Below are positions 54,158-62,710 of a stretch of 64,000 nucleotides of DNA, in pieces. The notes below the pieces were generated by a model, which did not search any database, had not been told where the DNA came from, and was given only the letters and a program-made list of their open reading frames with translations. A program made the position numbers and the translations under genes. This DNA comes from Streptomyces sp. M41(2017) (GTDB lineage Bacteria > Actinomycetota > Actinomycetes > Streptomycetales > Streptomycetaceae). How positions within the stretch are numbered: the first letter of the stretch is position 1; each line of letters starts with the position of its first letter. The DNA is taken from positions 930,001 to 994,000 of the forward strand of contig NZ_MWFK01000001.1 in NCBI RefSeq assembly GCF_002078175.1, in the 5' to 3' direction.

Positions 54158-55207
54158 ATGTCCAACGCCCGTGCCACCCACCTCACCCGTCGCGGCATCC
54201 TCGCCGCGGGCGGCGCCCTCGGCCTCGGCGCCGTCCTCGCCGCCTGTGGCGACGACGACGCCTCGAAGAACGGTGGCTCGGACGCGGCGAAGGCCAGCGC
54301 CAAGTCCGGCCCGTGGACGTTCAAGGACGACCGCGGCACCACGGTGAAGCTGGACAAGGCCCCGGCGAACATCGTCGCGTTCACCGGTGTCGCCGCCGCC
54401 CTCTTCGACTACGGCATCGAGGTCAAGGGCGTCTTCGGCCCGACGACGACCAAGGACGGCAAGGCCGACGTCCAGGCCGGCGACATGGACGTCAGCAAGC
54501 TGACCGTGCTCGGCAACGAGTGGGGCCAGTTCAACATCGAGAAGTACGCGGGTCTGGCTCCCGACGTCCTGATCTCCACCATGTTCGACGCCGCGGGCAC
54601 CCTCTGGTACGTCCCCGAGGAGTCCAAGGACAAGATCCTCAAGCTGGCCCCGAGCGTCGGCGTCTCCGTCTTCGACGTGCAGATGCCGCAGCCGCTCCAG
54701 CGGATGCTGGCGCTGGCCGAGTCACTCGGCGCCGACGTGAAGTCCGCGAAGATCGTCGAGGCGAAGAAGAAGTTCGAGACGGCCGCCGAGCGGCTGCGCA
54801 AGGCCGCCAAGGCCCGCCCGGAGATCAAGGTCCTCGCGGGCAGCGCGAGCCAGGACATCTTCTACGTCTCCGGCTCCAACCTCTCCATCGACCTGGAGTA
54901 CTTCAAGGCCCTCGGCGTGAACATCGTCGAGCCCTCCGCCAAGGCCCTGAAGGCCAGCGGCGGCTGGTTCGAGAACCTGAGCTGGGAGAACGTCGACAAG
55001 TACCCGGCCGACGTCATCATCATGGACGACCGCACCTCGACCATCCAGCCGGCCGACATCACCGAGGCCACCTGGAAGAAGCTGCCCGCCGTCAAGGCCG
55101 GCCAGGTCATCGCGCGCACCCCCGAGCCGATCCTGTCGTACGACAAGTGCACCCCGATCCTCGACCGGCTCGCCGAGGCCATCGAGAACGCCAAGAAGGT
55201 CGCCTGA
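54158..55207 (+). CDS. desE: Ferrioxamine-binding lipoprotein, 349 aa
   Basis: This is the substrate-binding lipoprotein of a siderophore ABC importer, capturing ferric desferrioxamine outside the membrane. The N-terminus has a twin-arginine-like start and a lipobox (LTRRGILAAGGALGLGAVLAAC), so Cys is lipidated. The mature part has the two-lobe class III binding-protein fold (NIVAFTGVAAALFDYGIEVKGVFG, LAPDVLISTMFDAAGTLWYVPEE, ADVIIMDDRTSTIQP). The ATG at 54158 starts the signal; an upstream GTG is in frame. An iron box lies upstream, and desF follows. The permease partners are not in the window. Confidence 0.93.
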   Translation: MSNARATHLTRRGILAAGGALGLGAVLAACGDDDASKNGGSDAAKASAKSGPWTFKDDRGTTVKLDKAPANIVAFTGVAAALFDYGIEVKGVFGPTTTKDGKADVQAGDMDVSKLTVLGNEWGQFNIEKYAGLAPDVLISTMFDAAGTLWYVPEESKDKILKLAPSVGVSVFDVQMPQPLQRMLALAESLGADVKSAKIVEAKKKFETAAERLRKAAKARPEIKVLAGSASQDIFYVSGSNLSIDLEYFKALGVNIVEPSAKALKASGGWFENLSWENVDKYPADVIIMDDRTSTIQPADITEATWKKLPAVKAGQVIARTPEPILSYDKCTPILDRLAEAIENAKKVA

Positions 55208-55261
55208 CACCCCGGCGCCACCCGCCGACCGTGACCCCCTGACGATCACTCAGGAGCATGC

Positions 55262-56128
55262 ATGACGACGGCCGTAGCCGCCCCGTTCCGTTTCTTCTCC
55301 CTCCGGGTCGTACGGACGAGGCGGCTCGGTCCGTCTCTGGTCCGGGTGACCTTCGGCGGGCCCGACCTGGAGGCGTTCCACTCCGACGGGCGCGACCAGT
55401 CCCTGTCCCTCTTCCTGCCGCACCCCGGCCAGAGCGAGCCGGCCGTGCCGGCCGAGCTCGGAGAGGGCTGGTGGCAGGGATGGCGTGAACTCCCCGACGA
55501 CGTCCGGGCCGTGATGCGCTCGTACACCCTGCGCTCCCTGCGCCGCGAGCCCGGCGGGCCCACCGAGATCGACATCGACTTCGTGCTGCACGGCACGGAA
55601 CCGGGTGCCGCCGTCCCCGCGGGGCCCGCCTCGCGCTGGGCGTCCGGCGCGCGCACCGGCGACCGGGTCGTCCTGCTCGGTCCCGCCCTCGCGGACAACC
55701 GGGCCATCCGCTTCCGGCCGCCGGCCGACACCGACCTGGTGGTCCTGTGGGGCGACGAGACGGCCCTGCCCGCCGCCTGCGCCATCCTCGAATCGCTCCC
55801 GGCGGGACTGCGCGTACGGGCCTGGCTGGAGGTCCAGCACGCCGAGGACATCCAGGAACCGGTGACGGCGGCCGACGCCGAGATCACCTGGCTCGTACGG
55901 GACGGACACGTCGGCGCGGAGGCCTCCATGGGCCTCGACGCGGTGCGGGCGGCCCCGCTCCCGGCCGCCGGGGCACCGTACGCCTGGATCGCCGGAGAGT
56001 CCGGCCGTGTGAAGGAACTGCGCAGACATCTCGTGCGCGAACGGGGCGTCGACCGCCGCCGGGTCACCTTCGTCGGCTACTGGCGACAGGGGCTGACGGA
56101 GGAACAACTGCGGGACAGCGGAGAGTAG
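55262..56128 (+). CDS. desF: Siderophore-interacting ferric reductase, 288 aa
   Basis: This cytosolic flavoprotein of the SIP family reduces ferric siderophore to release ferrous iron. The N-terminal FAD domain (RLGPSLVRVTFGGPDLEAF, MRSYTLRSLRREPGG with the RxYT FAD motif) is followed by the NAD(P)H-binding SIP domain (VVLWGDETALPAACAILESL, YAWIAGESGRVKELRRHLV, RRVTFVGYWRQGLTEEQL). CAGGAG precedes the ATG. It is 54 bases downstream of desE and probably cotranscribed from the same iron-regulated promoter; desA begins a new unit with its own iron box. Confidence 0.92.
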   Translation: MTTAVAAPFRFFSLRVVRTRRLGPSLVRVTFGGPDLEAFHSDGRDQSLSLFLPHPGQSEPAVPAELGEGWWQGWRELPDDVRAVMRSYTLRSLRREPGGPTEIDIDFVLHGTEPGAAVPAGPASRWASGARTGDRVVLLGPALADNRAIRFRPPADTDLVVLWGDETALPAACAILESLPAGLRVRAWLEVQHAEDIQEPVTAADAEITWLVRDGHVGAEASMGLDAVRAAPLPAAGAPYAWIAGESGRVKELRRHLVRERGVDRRRVTFVGYWRQGLTEEQLRDSGE

Positions 56129-56214
56129 TTGACCGCACGGCACACGCCTCTTCGGTGACTCGGACGAGGCGTATGTCACGCCGGGCGGGGGCAGGACCGG
56201 GCGGGACGCGTGAT

Positions 56215-56241
56215 CGACTTAGGTTAGGCTAACCTAAGTCG
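56215..56241. promoter_or_regulatory. Iron box upstream of desA within a 27-bp palindrome
   Basis: TTAGGTTAGGCTAACCTAA at 56219-56237 matches the iron box consensus exactly and is embedded in a perfect palindrome extending from 56215 to 56241. It lies 62 bases before desA and should place desABCD under DmdR1 repression. Confidence 0.95.
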
Positions 56242-56303
56242 AACGTCGCGACCCGCCCTTTCTCTGTCCCGCTCGGACTCTCCCCCGCACGGAGGACCCC
56301 CAC

Positions 56304-57746
56304 ATGCGCTCGCACCTGCTCAACGACACCACCGCGGACCGGTACCGCCGCTCCGTGACCGAAGGCGTCGAGCGGGTGGCGGCCAAACTCGCCACCACCA
56401 CCCGCCCGTTCACGGGTGTCACGGTCGACGACCTCACTCCCCGCATCGAGGGGATCGACCTCGACAAGCCTCTCCACGACACGACGGCCGTCCTCGACGA
56501 ACTGGAGGAGGTCTACCTCCAGGACGCGATCTACTTCCACCACCCCCGCTACCTCGCCCACCTCAACTGCCCGGTCGTCATCCCGGCCGTGCTCGGCGAA
56601 GCCGTGCTCTCCGCCGTCAACTCCTCCCTGGACACCTGGGACCAGTCGGCCGGCGGCACCCTCATCGAGCGCAAGCTCATCGACTGGACGAACGAGCGCA
56701 TCGGCTTCGGCCCCTCCGCCGACGGCGTGTTCACCAGCGGCGGCAGCCAGTCCAACCTCCAGGCGCTCCTCCTGGCCCGCGAGGAGGCCAAGTCGGACCA
56801 CCTCGCCGACCTGCGGATCTTCGCCTCCGAGGTGAGCCACTTCAGCGTCAGGAAGTCCGCCAAACTCCTCGGCCTCGGCCCCGACGCCGTCGTCTCGATC
56901 CCCGTCGACCACGACAAGCGCATGCAGACGCTCGCCCTCGCCCGGGAGCTGGAGCGCTGCAAGGAGAGCGGCCTCGTCCCCATGGCCGTCGTCGCCACCG
57001 CCGGCACCACCGACTTCGGCTCCATCGACCCCCTGCCCGAAGTCGCCGAACTCTGCTCGCAGTTCGGGACCTGGATGCATGTGGACGCGGCCTACGGCTG
57101 CGGCCTGCTCGCCTCGCTGAGGAACCGCGGCCGCATCGACGGCATCGAGCGCGCCGACTCCGTCACCGTCGACTACCACAAGTCCTTCTTCCAGCCCGTG
57201 AGTTCCTCGGCCCTGCTGGTCCGCGACGTGGCCACCCTGCGGCACGCGACCTACCACGCGGAGTACCTCAACCCGCGCCGGATGGTCGAGGAGCGCATCC
57301 CCAACCAGGTCGACAAGTCCCTCCAGACCACCCGCCGCTTCGACGCCCTCAAGCTGTGGATGACGCTGCGGGTGATGGGCGCCGACGGCATCGGCGAACT
57401 CTTCGACGAAGTGTGCGACCTGGCCGTGCGGGGCTGGGAACTGCTCGCCGCCGACCCGCGCTTCGACGTCGTGGTCGAACCCTCGCTCTCCACCCTCGTC
57501 TTCCGCGTCGTCCCGTCCGGCGTCACCGACCCGGCCGAGATCGACCGCGCCAACCTGTACGCCCGCAAGGCCCTGTTCGCCTCCGGTGACGCCGTCGTCG
57601 CGGGCACCAAGGTCGGCGGACGCCACTACCTGAAGTTCACGTTGCTCAACCCCGAGACGACGGTGGACGACATCGCCGCCGTCCTCGACCTGATCGCCGG
57701 CCACGCCGAGCAGTACCTGGGAGACTCCCTTGACCGCGCCTGCTGA
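56304..57746 (+). CDS. desA: Lysine decarboxylase (PLP), desferrioxamine pathway, 480 aa
   Basis: DesA decarboxylates lysine to cadaverine, the first step of desferrioxamine synthesis. It belongs to the group II PLP decarboxylases: [33 protein letters not shown] (aspartate and alanine near PLP), and the cofactor lysine Lys293 in [18 protein letters not shown]. The ATG at 56304 follows GGAGGACCCC. The 3' end overlaps desB by 17 bases. The gene stands directly behind a perfect iron box, so it is derepressed in iron starvation. Ornithine may be a minor substrate, as in other members. Confidence 0.95.
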   Translation: MRSHLLNDTTADRYRRSVTEGVERVAAKLATTTRPFTGVTVDDLTPRIEGIDLDKPLHDTTAVLDELEEVYLQDAIYFHHPRYLAHLNCPVVIPAVLGEAVLSAVNSSLDTWDQSAGGTLIERKLIDWTNERIGFGPSADGVFTSGGSQSNLQALLLAREEAKSDHLADLRIFASEVSHFSVRKSAKLLGLGPDAVVSIPVDHDKRMQTLALARELERCKESGLVPMAVVATAGTTDFGSIDPLPEVAELCSQFGTWMHVDAAYGCGLLASLRNRGRIDGIERADSVTVDYHKSFFQPVSSSALLVRDVATLRHATYHAEYLNPRRMVEERIPNQVDKSLQTTRRFDALKLWMTLRVMGADGIGELFDEVCDLAVRGWELLAADPRFDVVVEPSLSTLVFRVVPSGVTDPAEIDRANLYARKALFASGDAVVAGTKVGGRHYLKFTLLNPETTVDDIAAVLDLIAGHAEQYLGDSLDRAC

Positions 57747-59007
57747 CACCACGGACAAGACCCACGACTTCGTGGGGATCGGGCTCGGGCCCTTCAACCT
57801 CGGCCTCGCCTGCCTGACCGAACCGATCGCCGGACTCGACGGCGTCTTCCTGGAGTCGAAGCCGAACTTCGAGTGGCACTCCGGGATGTTCCTGGAGGGC
57901 GCGCACCTCCAGACCCCGTTCATGTCGGACCTCGTCACCCTCGCCGACCCGACGTCCCCGTACTCCTTCCTCAGCTATCTGAAGGAATCCGGCCGCCTGT
58001 ACTCGTTCTACATCCGCGAGAACTTCTACCCGCTGCGCGTCGAGTACGACGACTACTGCCGCTGGGCCGCGAACAAGCTGAGCAGCGTCCGCTTCGGGAC
58101 GACGGTCGCCGAGGTGACGTACGAGGACGAGGTGTACGTCGTACGGACGGAGGCCGGCGAGGTGTACCGCGCCCGGCACCTGGTCCTCGGCACCGGCACC
58201 CAGCCCTACGTACCGGAGGCCTGCGCGGGCCTCGGCGGCGACTACATCCACAACTCCCGCTACCTCCAGAACAAGGCGGAGCTCCAGGCCAAGGAGTCCA
58301 TCACCCTGGTCGGCAGCGGCCAGTCGGCCGCGGAGATCTTCCTCGACCTGCTGGGCGAGATCGACGTGCACGGCTACCGGCTGAACTGGGTGACCCGCTC
58401 GCCGCGCTTCTTCCCGCTCGAATACACCAAGCTCACCCTGGAGATGACCTCTCCGGAGTACATCGACTACTTCCACGCGCTGCCCGAGCCGACCCGCTAC
58501 CGCCTCCAGGCCGAGCAGAAGGGCCTGTTCAAGGGCATCGACGGCGACCTGATCAACGAGATCTTCGACCTGCTCTACCAGAAGAACCTCGGCGGCCCGG
58601 TCCCCGCGCGGCTCCTCACCAACTCCGCGCTGGAGTCGGTGCGCCACGAGAACGGCACGTACACGCTGGGCCTGCGCCAGCAGGAGCAGGTCAAGGACTA
58701 CGAGCTGCACTCCGAGGGCCTGATCCTCGCCACGGGCTACCGCTACACGGAGCCGGCGTTCCTCGCCCCGGTCCGCGACCGGCTGCGCTACGACAGCCAG
58801 GGCAACTTCGACGTGGCCCGCAACTACGCCATCGACACCACGGGACGCGGGATCTTCCTGCAGAACGCGGGCGCCCACACCCACTCCATCACCTCGCCCG
58901 ACCTCGGCATGGGCGCGTACCGCAACGCGTACATCATCCGAGAACTGCTCGGCACCGAGTACTACCCGGTCGAGAAGACCATCGCGTTCCAGGAGTTCTC
59001 CGTTTGA
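57730..59007 (+). CDS. desB: Cadaverine N-monooxygenase, 425 aa
   Basis: DesB hydroxylates cadaverine to N-hydroxycadaverine using FAD and NADPH. The FAD motif is [15 protein letters not shown], the NADPH motif [12 protein letters not shown] and the substrate/hinge motif [10 protein letters not shown], as in lysine and ornithine N-hydroxylases. It starts with TTG at 57730, inside desA and preceded by GGGAGA. Its stop codon TGA is part of the TTGAC sequence at the left border of an inserted TnpB element, yet the coding sequence is complete because the duplicated bases restore it. The last 42 bases are also read antisense as the C-terminus of TnpB. Confidence 0.95.
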   Translation: MTAPADTTDKTHDFVGIGLGPFNLGLACLTEPIAGLDGVFLESKPNFEWHSGMFLEGAHLQTPFMSDLVTLADPTSPYSFLSYLKESGRLYSFYIRENFYPLRVEYDDYCRWAANKLSSVRFGTTVAEVTYEDEVYVVRTEAGEVYRARHLVLGTGTQPYVPEACAGLGGDYIHNSRYLQNKAELQAKESITLVGSGQSAAEIFLDLLGEIDVHGYRLNWVTRSPRFFPLEYTKLTLEMTSPEYIDYFHALPEPTRYRLQAEQKGLFKGIDGDLINEIFDLLYQKNLGGPVPARLLTNSALESVRHENGTYTLGLRQQEQVKDYELHSEGLILATGYRYTEPAFLAPVRDRLRYDSQGNFDVARNYAIDTTGRGIFLQNAGAHTHSITSPDLGMGAYRNAYIIRELLGTEYYPVEKTIAFQEFSV

Positions 59008-60239
59008 CGTCTGCCCCCACCCGGTGTGGTGGGGGCTCCCACAGCTCGCGCCATGGTCTTTCCTGCTTCATCGCCGACTGCCCGTCCGGAGGAACTCCGT
59101 TGAGGCCTTACACCAGCTCCACAGGCCGATACCGCCCGTCCGGCGGCCAGAATATTCTCAGCGGCATTGTGGTCGCGGTCGTGCAGGGTCCCGCAGCCCT
59201 CGCACACCCACCTCCGGACGCCAAGCGGCAGCACTCTTCGAATCAGGCCGCACTCGAAACACATCTTGCTCGACGGGAAGAAGCGGTCGATCACAACGAG
59301 TTCACGCCCGTACCAAGCACACTTGTACTCCAGCATCGTCCGCAATTCCGCCCACGAGGCATTGGCGATCGCCGCGGCCAGAGCTCTGTTGCTCATCAAG
59401 TTGCGAACGGGGAGATCCTCGATCACGACCAGTTGGTTCTCCTGGACGAGTCGAGTGGACAGCTTGTGCAGGAAGTCCCGTCGCCGGCTTGCGATCCTCG
59501 CATTGATTCTCGCCGCCTTCACACGAGCCTTCCCGTAGTTTCTGGAGCCCTTCTCTTTACGGGCAAGGCCTCTATGAGCGGCGGCCAGGCGAGCCCCCTC
59601 CCTCCGGTGAAAGGCCGGGTTGGGAATCTTCTCCCCCGTGGAGAGGGTCGCGAGGGAGCTGATTCCGAGATCGATACCGATCGCACTGTTCGAGGAGGGA
59701 AGAGCCCGAACTCCGGGGTCGTCCACCAGAATGGACACAAACCATCGCCCGGCCGCGTCCAGGGACACAGTGACCGTACTGGGCGCAGCGCCCTCAGGCA
59801 GGGGTCGAGACCAGCGGATGGCGAGCGGGGCACTCATTTTGGCAAGCGTCAATTGATCATTGCGCCAGGTGAAAGCCGACCTGGTGTATTCAGCTGCCGC
59901 CCGCGACTTATTTCTGGATTTGAATCGTGGATACTTGGCACGTTTGCTGAAGAACCCGGAAAAAGCCGCCTGCAAGTGTCTCAAAGACTGCTGCAGTGGG
60001 ACCGACGAAACCTCGGCCAGGAACGCGAGCCCCTCCGTTTTCTTCCACCCCGTAAGCATCGAAGAGGTTTCCCCATAGGAAATCCGCCGTTGCTCGTCCA
60101 TCCAGGCCCGACTACGGGCCTCCAACGCCATGTTGTAGACCTTGCGGACACACCCGAACGTACGAAGCAGCTCACAAGCCTGCTCCGTCGTTGGATAGAA
60201 GCGGTACTTGAATGCCCGCTTCGCGTGCGTTGCCTCCAC
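58962..60239 (-). CDS. tnpB: TnpB RNA-guided nuclease of IS200/IS605-type element, 425 aa
   Basis: TnpB is a RuvC-like nuclease guided by RNA made from the element's right end; it supports element persistence rather than catalysing transposition. The N-terminal domain starts [14 protein letters not shown]. RuvC motifs are intact: Asp190 in [13 protein letters not shown], Glu274 in [11 protein letters not shown] and [10 protein letters not shown] (Asp354/Asp356). The zinc ribbon has Cys327, Cys330, Cys346 and Cys349. The start is GTG at 60239 with a poor ribosome binding site. No tnpA (Y1 transposase) is nearby. The frame passes the element end after Gln412, and the last 13 residues ([13 protein letters not shown]) come from desB antisense DNA, where the TAG stop is found. 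Confidence 0.93.
   Translation of the reverse strand: MEATHAKRAFKYRFYPTTEQACELLRTFGCVRKVYNMALEARSRAWMDEQRRISYGETSSMLTGWKKTEGLAFLAEVSSVPLQQSLRHLQAAFSGFFSKRAKYPRFKSRNKSRAAAEYTRSAFTWRNDQLTLAKMSAPLAIRWSRPLPEGAAPSTVTVSLDAAGRWFVSILVDDPGVRALPSSNSAIGIDLGISSLATLSTGEKIPNPAFHRREGARLAAAHRGLARKEKGSRNYGKARVKAARINARIASRRRDFLHKLSTRLVQENQLVVIEDLPVRNLMSNRALAAAIANASWAELRTMLEYKCAWYGRELVVIDRFFPSSKMCFECGLIRRVLPLGVRRWVCEGCGTLHDRDHNAAENILAAGRAVSACGAGVRPQRSSSGRAVGDEAGKTMARAVGAPTTPGGGRRQTENSWNAMVFSTG
59004..59200 (-). ncRNA. Predicted right-end guide RNA scaffold (omega RNA/reRNA) region
   Basis: In IS200/IS605 elements the guide RNA spans the 3' part of tnpB and the right end, and its guide is the flanking host DNA. 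Here the right end holds a perfect 9-bp hairpin (GCCCCCACC with GGTGGGGGC, 59013-59036) nine bases from the junction. The predicted guide begins ACGGAGAACTCCTGGAAC, the antisense of the end of desB. The 5' border is a guess. Confidence 0.55.
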
Positions 60240-60258
60240 TCTCTAAACGGTAGCCGCG
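59004..60258 (-). mobile_element. Lone-TnpB IS605-type element inserted between desB and desC, about 1255 bp
   Basis: Read on the minus strand, the left end follows host sequence ending TGTCAA (60264-60259) and the right end finishes with CGTCAA (59009-59004). Removing 59004-60258 rejoins desB to a normal desC leader (GTTTGACATCGGC) and keeps the desB stop codon. There is no target duplication in the classical sense and no inverted terminal repeat, as expected for IS200/IS605 elements; a right-end hairpin lies at 59013-59036. The base composition is slightly lower in GC than the des genes. The mobilising TnpA must act in trans. The exact border is ambiguous within the shared five bases. Confidence 0.85.
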
Positions 60259-60307
60259 TTGACATCGGCATGGTGTCGTTCTCACGAAAAAGCACAAGGA
60301 GTTCCCG

Positions 60308-60853
60308 ATGACCGCCGTCGCTCAGGTCGGCACGTTCGACATCCGTCCCCTCGACCCCGTCGAGGACGCCCCGCTGCTGCACCGCTGGGTGACGCATCCG
60401 AAGGCCGCCTTCTGGATGATGCAGGAGGCGAAACTGCACGACGTGGAGCGCGAGTACATGGCCATAGCGGCCAGCGAGCACCACCACGCGTACCTCGGCC
60501 TGCTGGACGGCGAGCCCGTCTTCCTGATGGAGCGCTACGACCCCCGCCACATCGAACTCGTCGGCCTGTACGAGCCCGAGCCCGGTGACGTCGGCATGCA
60601 CTTCCTGGTCGCGCCGAGCGACACCCCCGTGCACGGCTTCACCCGTGCCGTCATCACCGCGGTGATGGAGGACCTGTTCGCCGACCCGGCCACCCGCCGG
60701 GTCGTCGTGGAGCCCGACGTGGACAACAAGGCGGTGCACGCGCTGAACGAGGCCGTCGGCTTCGTGCCGGAGCGGGAGATCCAGAAGCCGGAGAAGCGGG
60801 CGCTGCTGAGTTTCTGCACCCGGGAGCGGTTCGAGAAGGCGGTGGCGGCATGA
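60308..60853 (+). CDS. desC: Hydroxycadaverine N-acyltransferase, 181 aa
   Basis: DesC acylates N-hydroxycadaverine with succinyl-CoA or acetyl-CoA to give the hydroxamate building blocks. It is a GNAT-type enzyme of the IucB family: FDIRPLDPVEDAPLLHRWVTHPKAAFWMM at the start, VGLYEPEPGDVGMHFLVAPSD, RRVVVEPDVDNKAVHALNEAVGF and a final basic helix. AAGGAG lies seven bases before the ATG, and its own leader survived the TnpB insertion, which begins only 50 bases upstream. The stop overlaps desD (ATGA). Whether it still receives transcription from the desA promoter through the insert is open. Confidence 0.94.
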   Translation: MTAVAQVGTFDIRPLDPVEDAPLLHRWVTHPKAAFWMMQEAKLHDVEREYMAIAASEHHHAYLGLLDGEPVFLMERYDPRHIELVGLYEPEPGDVGMHFLVAPSDTPVHGFTRAVITAVMEDLFADPATRRVVVEPDVDNKAVHALNEAVGFVPEREIQKPEKRALLSFCTRERFEKAVAA

Positions 60854-62622
60854 CCCTCGCCGACAGCGTCGCCCACCTCTCCCCCGAGCGCTGGGCCACC
60901 GCCAACCGCCTCCTCGTCCGCAAGGCGCTGGCCGAGTTCGCCCACGAGCGGCTGATCACCCCGGAGCTGCTGCCGGACGGCCGCTACGAGGTCCGCGGCG
61001 ACGACGGACAGACCCGCTACCGCTACGCCGCCGTCCGGCGCGCGCTGGACCACTGGCAGGTGGACGCCGAGTCCATCACCCGGCACCGCGACGGCGTCGA
61101 ACTCCCCCTGGCCGCGCTGGACTTCTTCATCGAGCTGAAGGCGTCGCTGGGGCTGAGCGACGAGATCCTGCCGGTCTACCTGGAGGAGATCTCCTCCACG
61201 CTCTCCGGTACCTGCTTCAAGCTCACCAAGCCGCAGATCCCCGTCCGTGAGCTGGCGGGCGCCGGCTTCCAGGCCATCGAGACCGGCATGACCGAGGGCC
61301 ACCCCTGCTTCGTCGCCAACAACGGGCGGCTCGGCTTCGGGGTGCACGAGTACCTCGCCTACGCCCCCGAGACCGCGAGCCCGGTCCGGCTGGTGTGGCT
61401 GGCCGCGCACCGCTCGCGGGCCGCGTTCACGGCCGGTGTCGGCATCGCGTACGAGTCGTTCGTGCGCGACGAGCTGGGCGCGGAGACGGTCGAGCGGTTC
61501 GCCGGCACGCTGTCCGGACAGGGTCTCGACCCGGAGGACTACCTGCTCATCCCCGTCCACCCCTGGCAGTGGTGGAACAAGCTGTCCGTGACCTTCGCCG
61601 CCGAGGTCGCCCAGCGGCACCTGGTCTGCCTCGGCGAGGGCGACGACGAGTACCTCGCGCAGCAGTCGATCCGGACGTTCTTCAACACGTCGCACCCCGA
61701 GAAGCACTATGTGAAGACGGCGCTGAGCGTCATCAACATGGGCTTCATGCGCGGTCTGTCCGCGGCGTACATGGAGGCGACCCCGGCCATCAACGACTGG
61801 CTGGCGCAGCTGATCGAGAACGACCCGGTGCTGAAGTCGACGGGTCTGTCGATCATCCGCGAGCGGGCCGCCGTCGGCTACCGGCATCTGGAGTACGAGG
61901 CCGCCACCGACCGGTACTCCCCGTACCGCAAGATGCTGGCCGCGCTGTGGCGCGAGAGCCCGGTGTCCTCGCTCCAGGAGGGCGAGAGCCTCGCCACGAT
62001 GGCGTCCCTCGTGCACGTCGACCACGAGGGCGCGTCCTTCGCGGGCGCGCTGATCGAGCGGTCGGGGCAGACGCCGGTGGAGTGGCTGCGCGACTACCTG
62101 CGCGCCTACCTCACTCCGCTGCTGCACAGCTTCTACGCGTACGACCTCGTCTACATGCCGCACGGCGAGAACGTCATCCTGGTGCTGGAGGACGGGGCGG
62201 TGCGGCGGGCGGTCTACAAGGACATCGCCGAGGAGATCGCGGTGCTGGACCCGCAGGCGGTGCTGCCGCCCGCGGTCGAGCGCATCCGCGTCGAGGTCCC
62301 CGAGGACCAGAAGCTGCTGTCCGTCTTCACGGACGTCTTCGACTGCTACTTCCGCTTCCTGGCGGCGCAGTTGGCGGCCGAGGGCATCCTCGACGAGGAC
62401 GACTTCTGGCGCACGGTCGCCGAGTCGGTGCGTGCCTATCAGGAGGCGACGCCGGAACTGGAGGACAGGTTCCGGCAGTACGACCTGTTCGCCCCCGAGT
62501 TCGCGCTGTCCTGTCTCAACCGGCTCCAGCTGCGGGACAACCGGCAGATGGTGGACCTGGCGGACCCGTCGGGCGCGCTCCAGCTGATCGGCACCCTGAG
62601 GAACCCGATCGCCGGGTTCTGA
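60850..62622 (+). CDS. desD: NRPS-independent siderophore synthetase, 590 aa
   Basis: DesD joins and macrocyclises N-succinyl-N-hydroxycadaverine units with ATP to form desferrioxamines. It belongs to the IucA/IucC synthetases: TGMTEGHPCFVANNGRLGFG and IPVHPWQWWNKL (ATP-binding), TFFNTSHPEKHYVKTALSVINMGFMRGLS, and the C-terminal FhuF-like HGENVILVLEDGAVRRAVYKD region. The length is typical. It is coupled to desC by ATGA and followed by a strong terminator. It is the last gene of the siderophore operon. Confidence 0.96.
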   Translation: MTLADSVAHLSPERWATANRLLVRKALAEFAHERLITPELLPDGRYEVRGDDGQTRYRYAAVRRALDHWQVDAESITRHRDGVELPLAALDFFIELKASLGLSDEILPVYLEEISSTLSGTCFKLTKPQIPVRELAGAGFQAIETGMTEGHPCFVANNGRLGFGVHEYLAYAPETASPVRLVWLAAHRSRAAFTAGVGIAYESFVRDELGAETVERFAGTLSGQGLDPEDYLLIPVHPWQWWNKLSVTFAAEVAQRHLVCLGEGDDEYLAQQSIRTFFNTSHPEKHYVKTALSVINMGFMRGLSAAYMEATPAINDWLAQLIENDPVLKSTGLSIIRERAAVGYRHLEYEAATDRYSPYRKMLAALWRESPVSSLQEGESLATMASLVHVDHEGASFAGALIERSGQTPVEWLRDYLRAYLTPLLHSFYAYDLVYMPHGENVILVLEDGAVRRAVYKDIAEEIAVLDPQAVLPPAVERIRVEVPEDQKLLSVFTDVFDCYFRFLAAQLAAEGILDEDDFWRTVAESVRAYQEATPELEDRFRQYDLFAPEFALSCLNRLQLRDNRQMVDLADPSGALQLIGTLRNPIAGF

Positions 62623-62654
62623 GCGCCGGGCTCCCAGGAGCCCCGCACACGGGC

Positions 62655-62686
62655 GGGCGCCCCGGAGACGGTCCTCCGGGGCGCCC
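62655..62686. terminator. Bidirectional terminator after desD
   Basis: GGGCGCCCCGGA (62655-62666) pairs perfectly with TCCGGGGCGCCC (62675-62686) around an 8-base loop, 32 bases past desD. It can also serve the convergent GH20 gene. Confidence 0.8.
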
Positions 62687-62710
62687 GTCGGCACGTCGGG
62701 CCGGGTGGGG

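Noticed and set aside
59004..60263. Classical transposase with target-site duplication
   Set aside because: The encoded protein has RuvC and zinc-ribbon motifs of TnpB, not a DDE or Y1 transposase. The shared five bases fit the left-flank/right-end relation of IS605 elements rather than a staggered-cut duplication.
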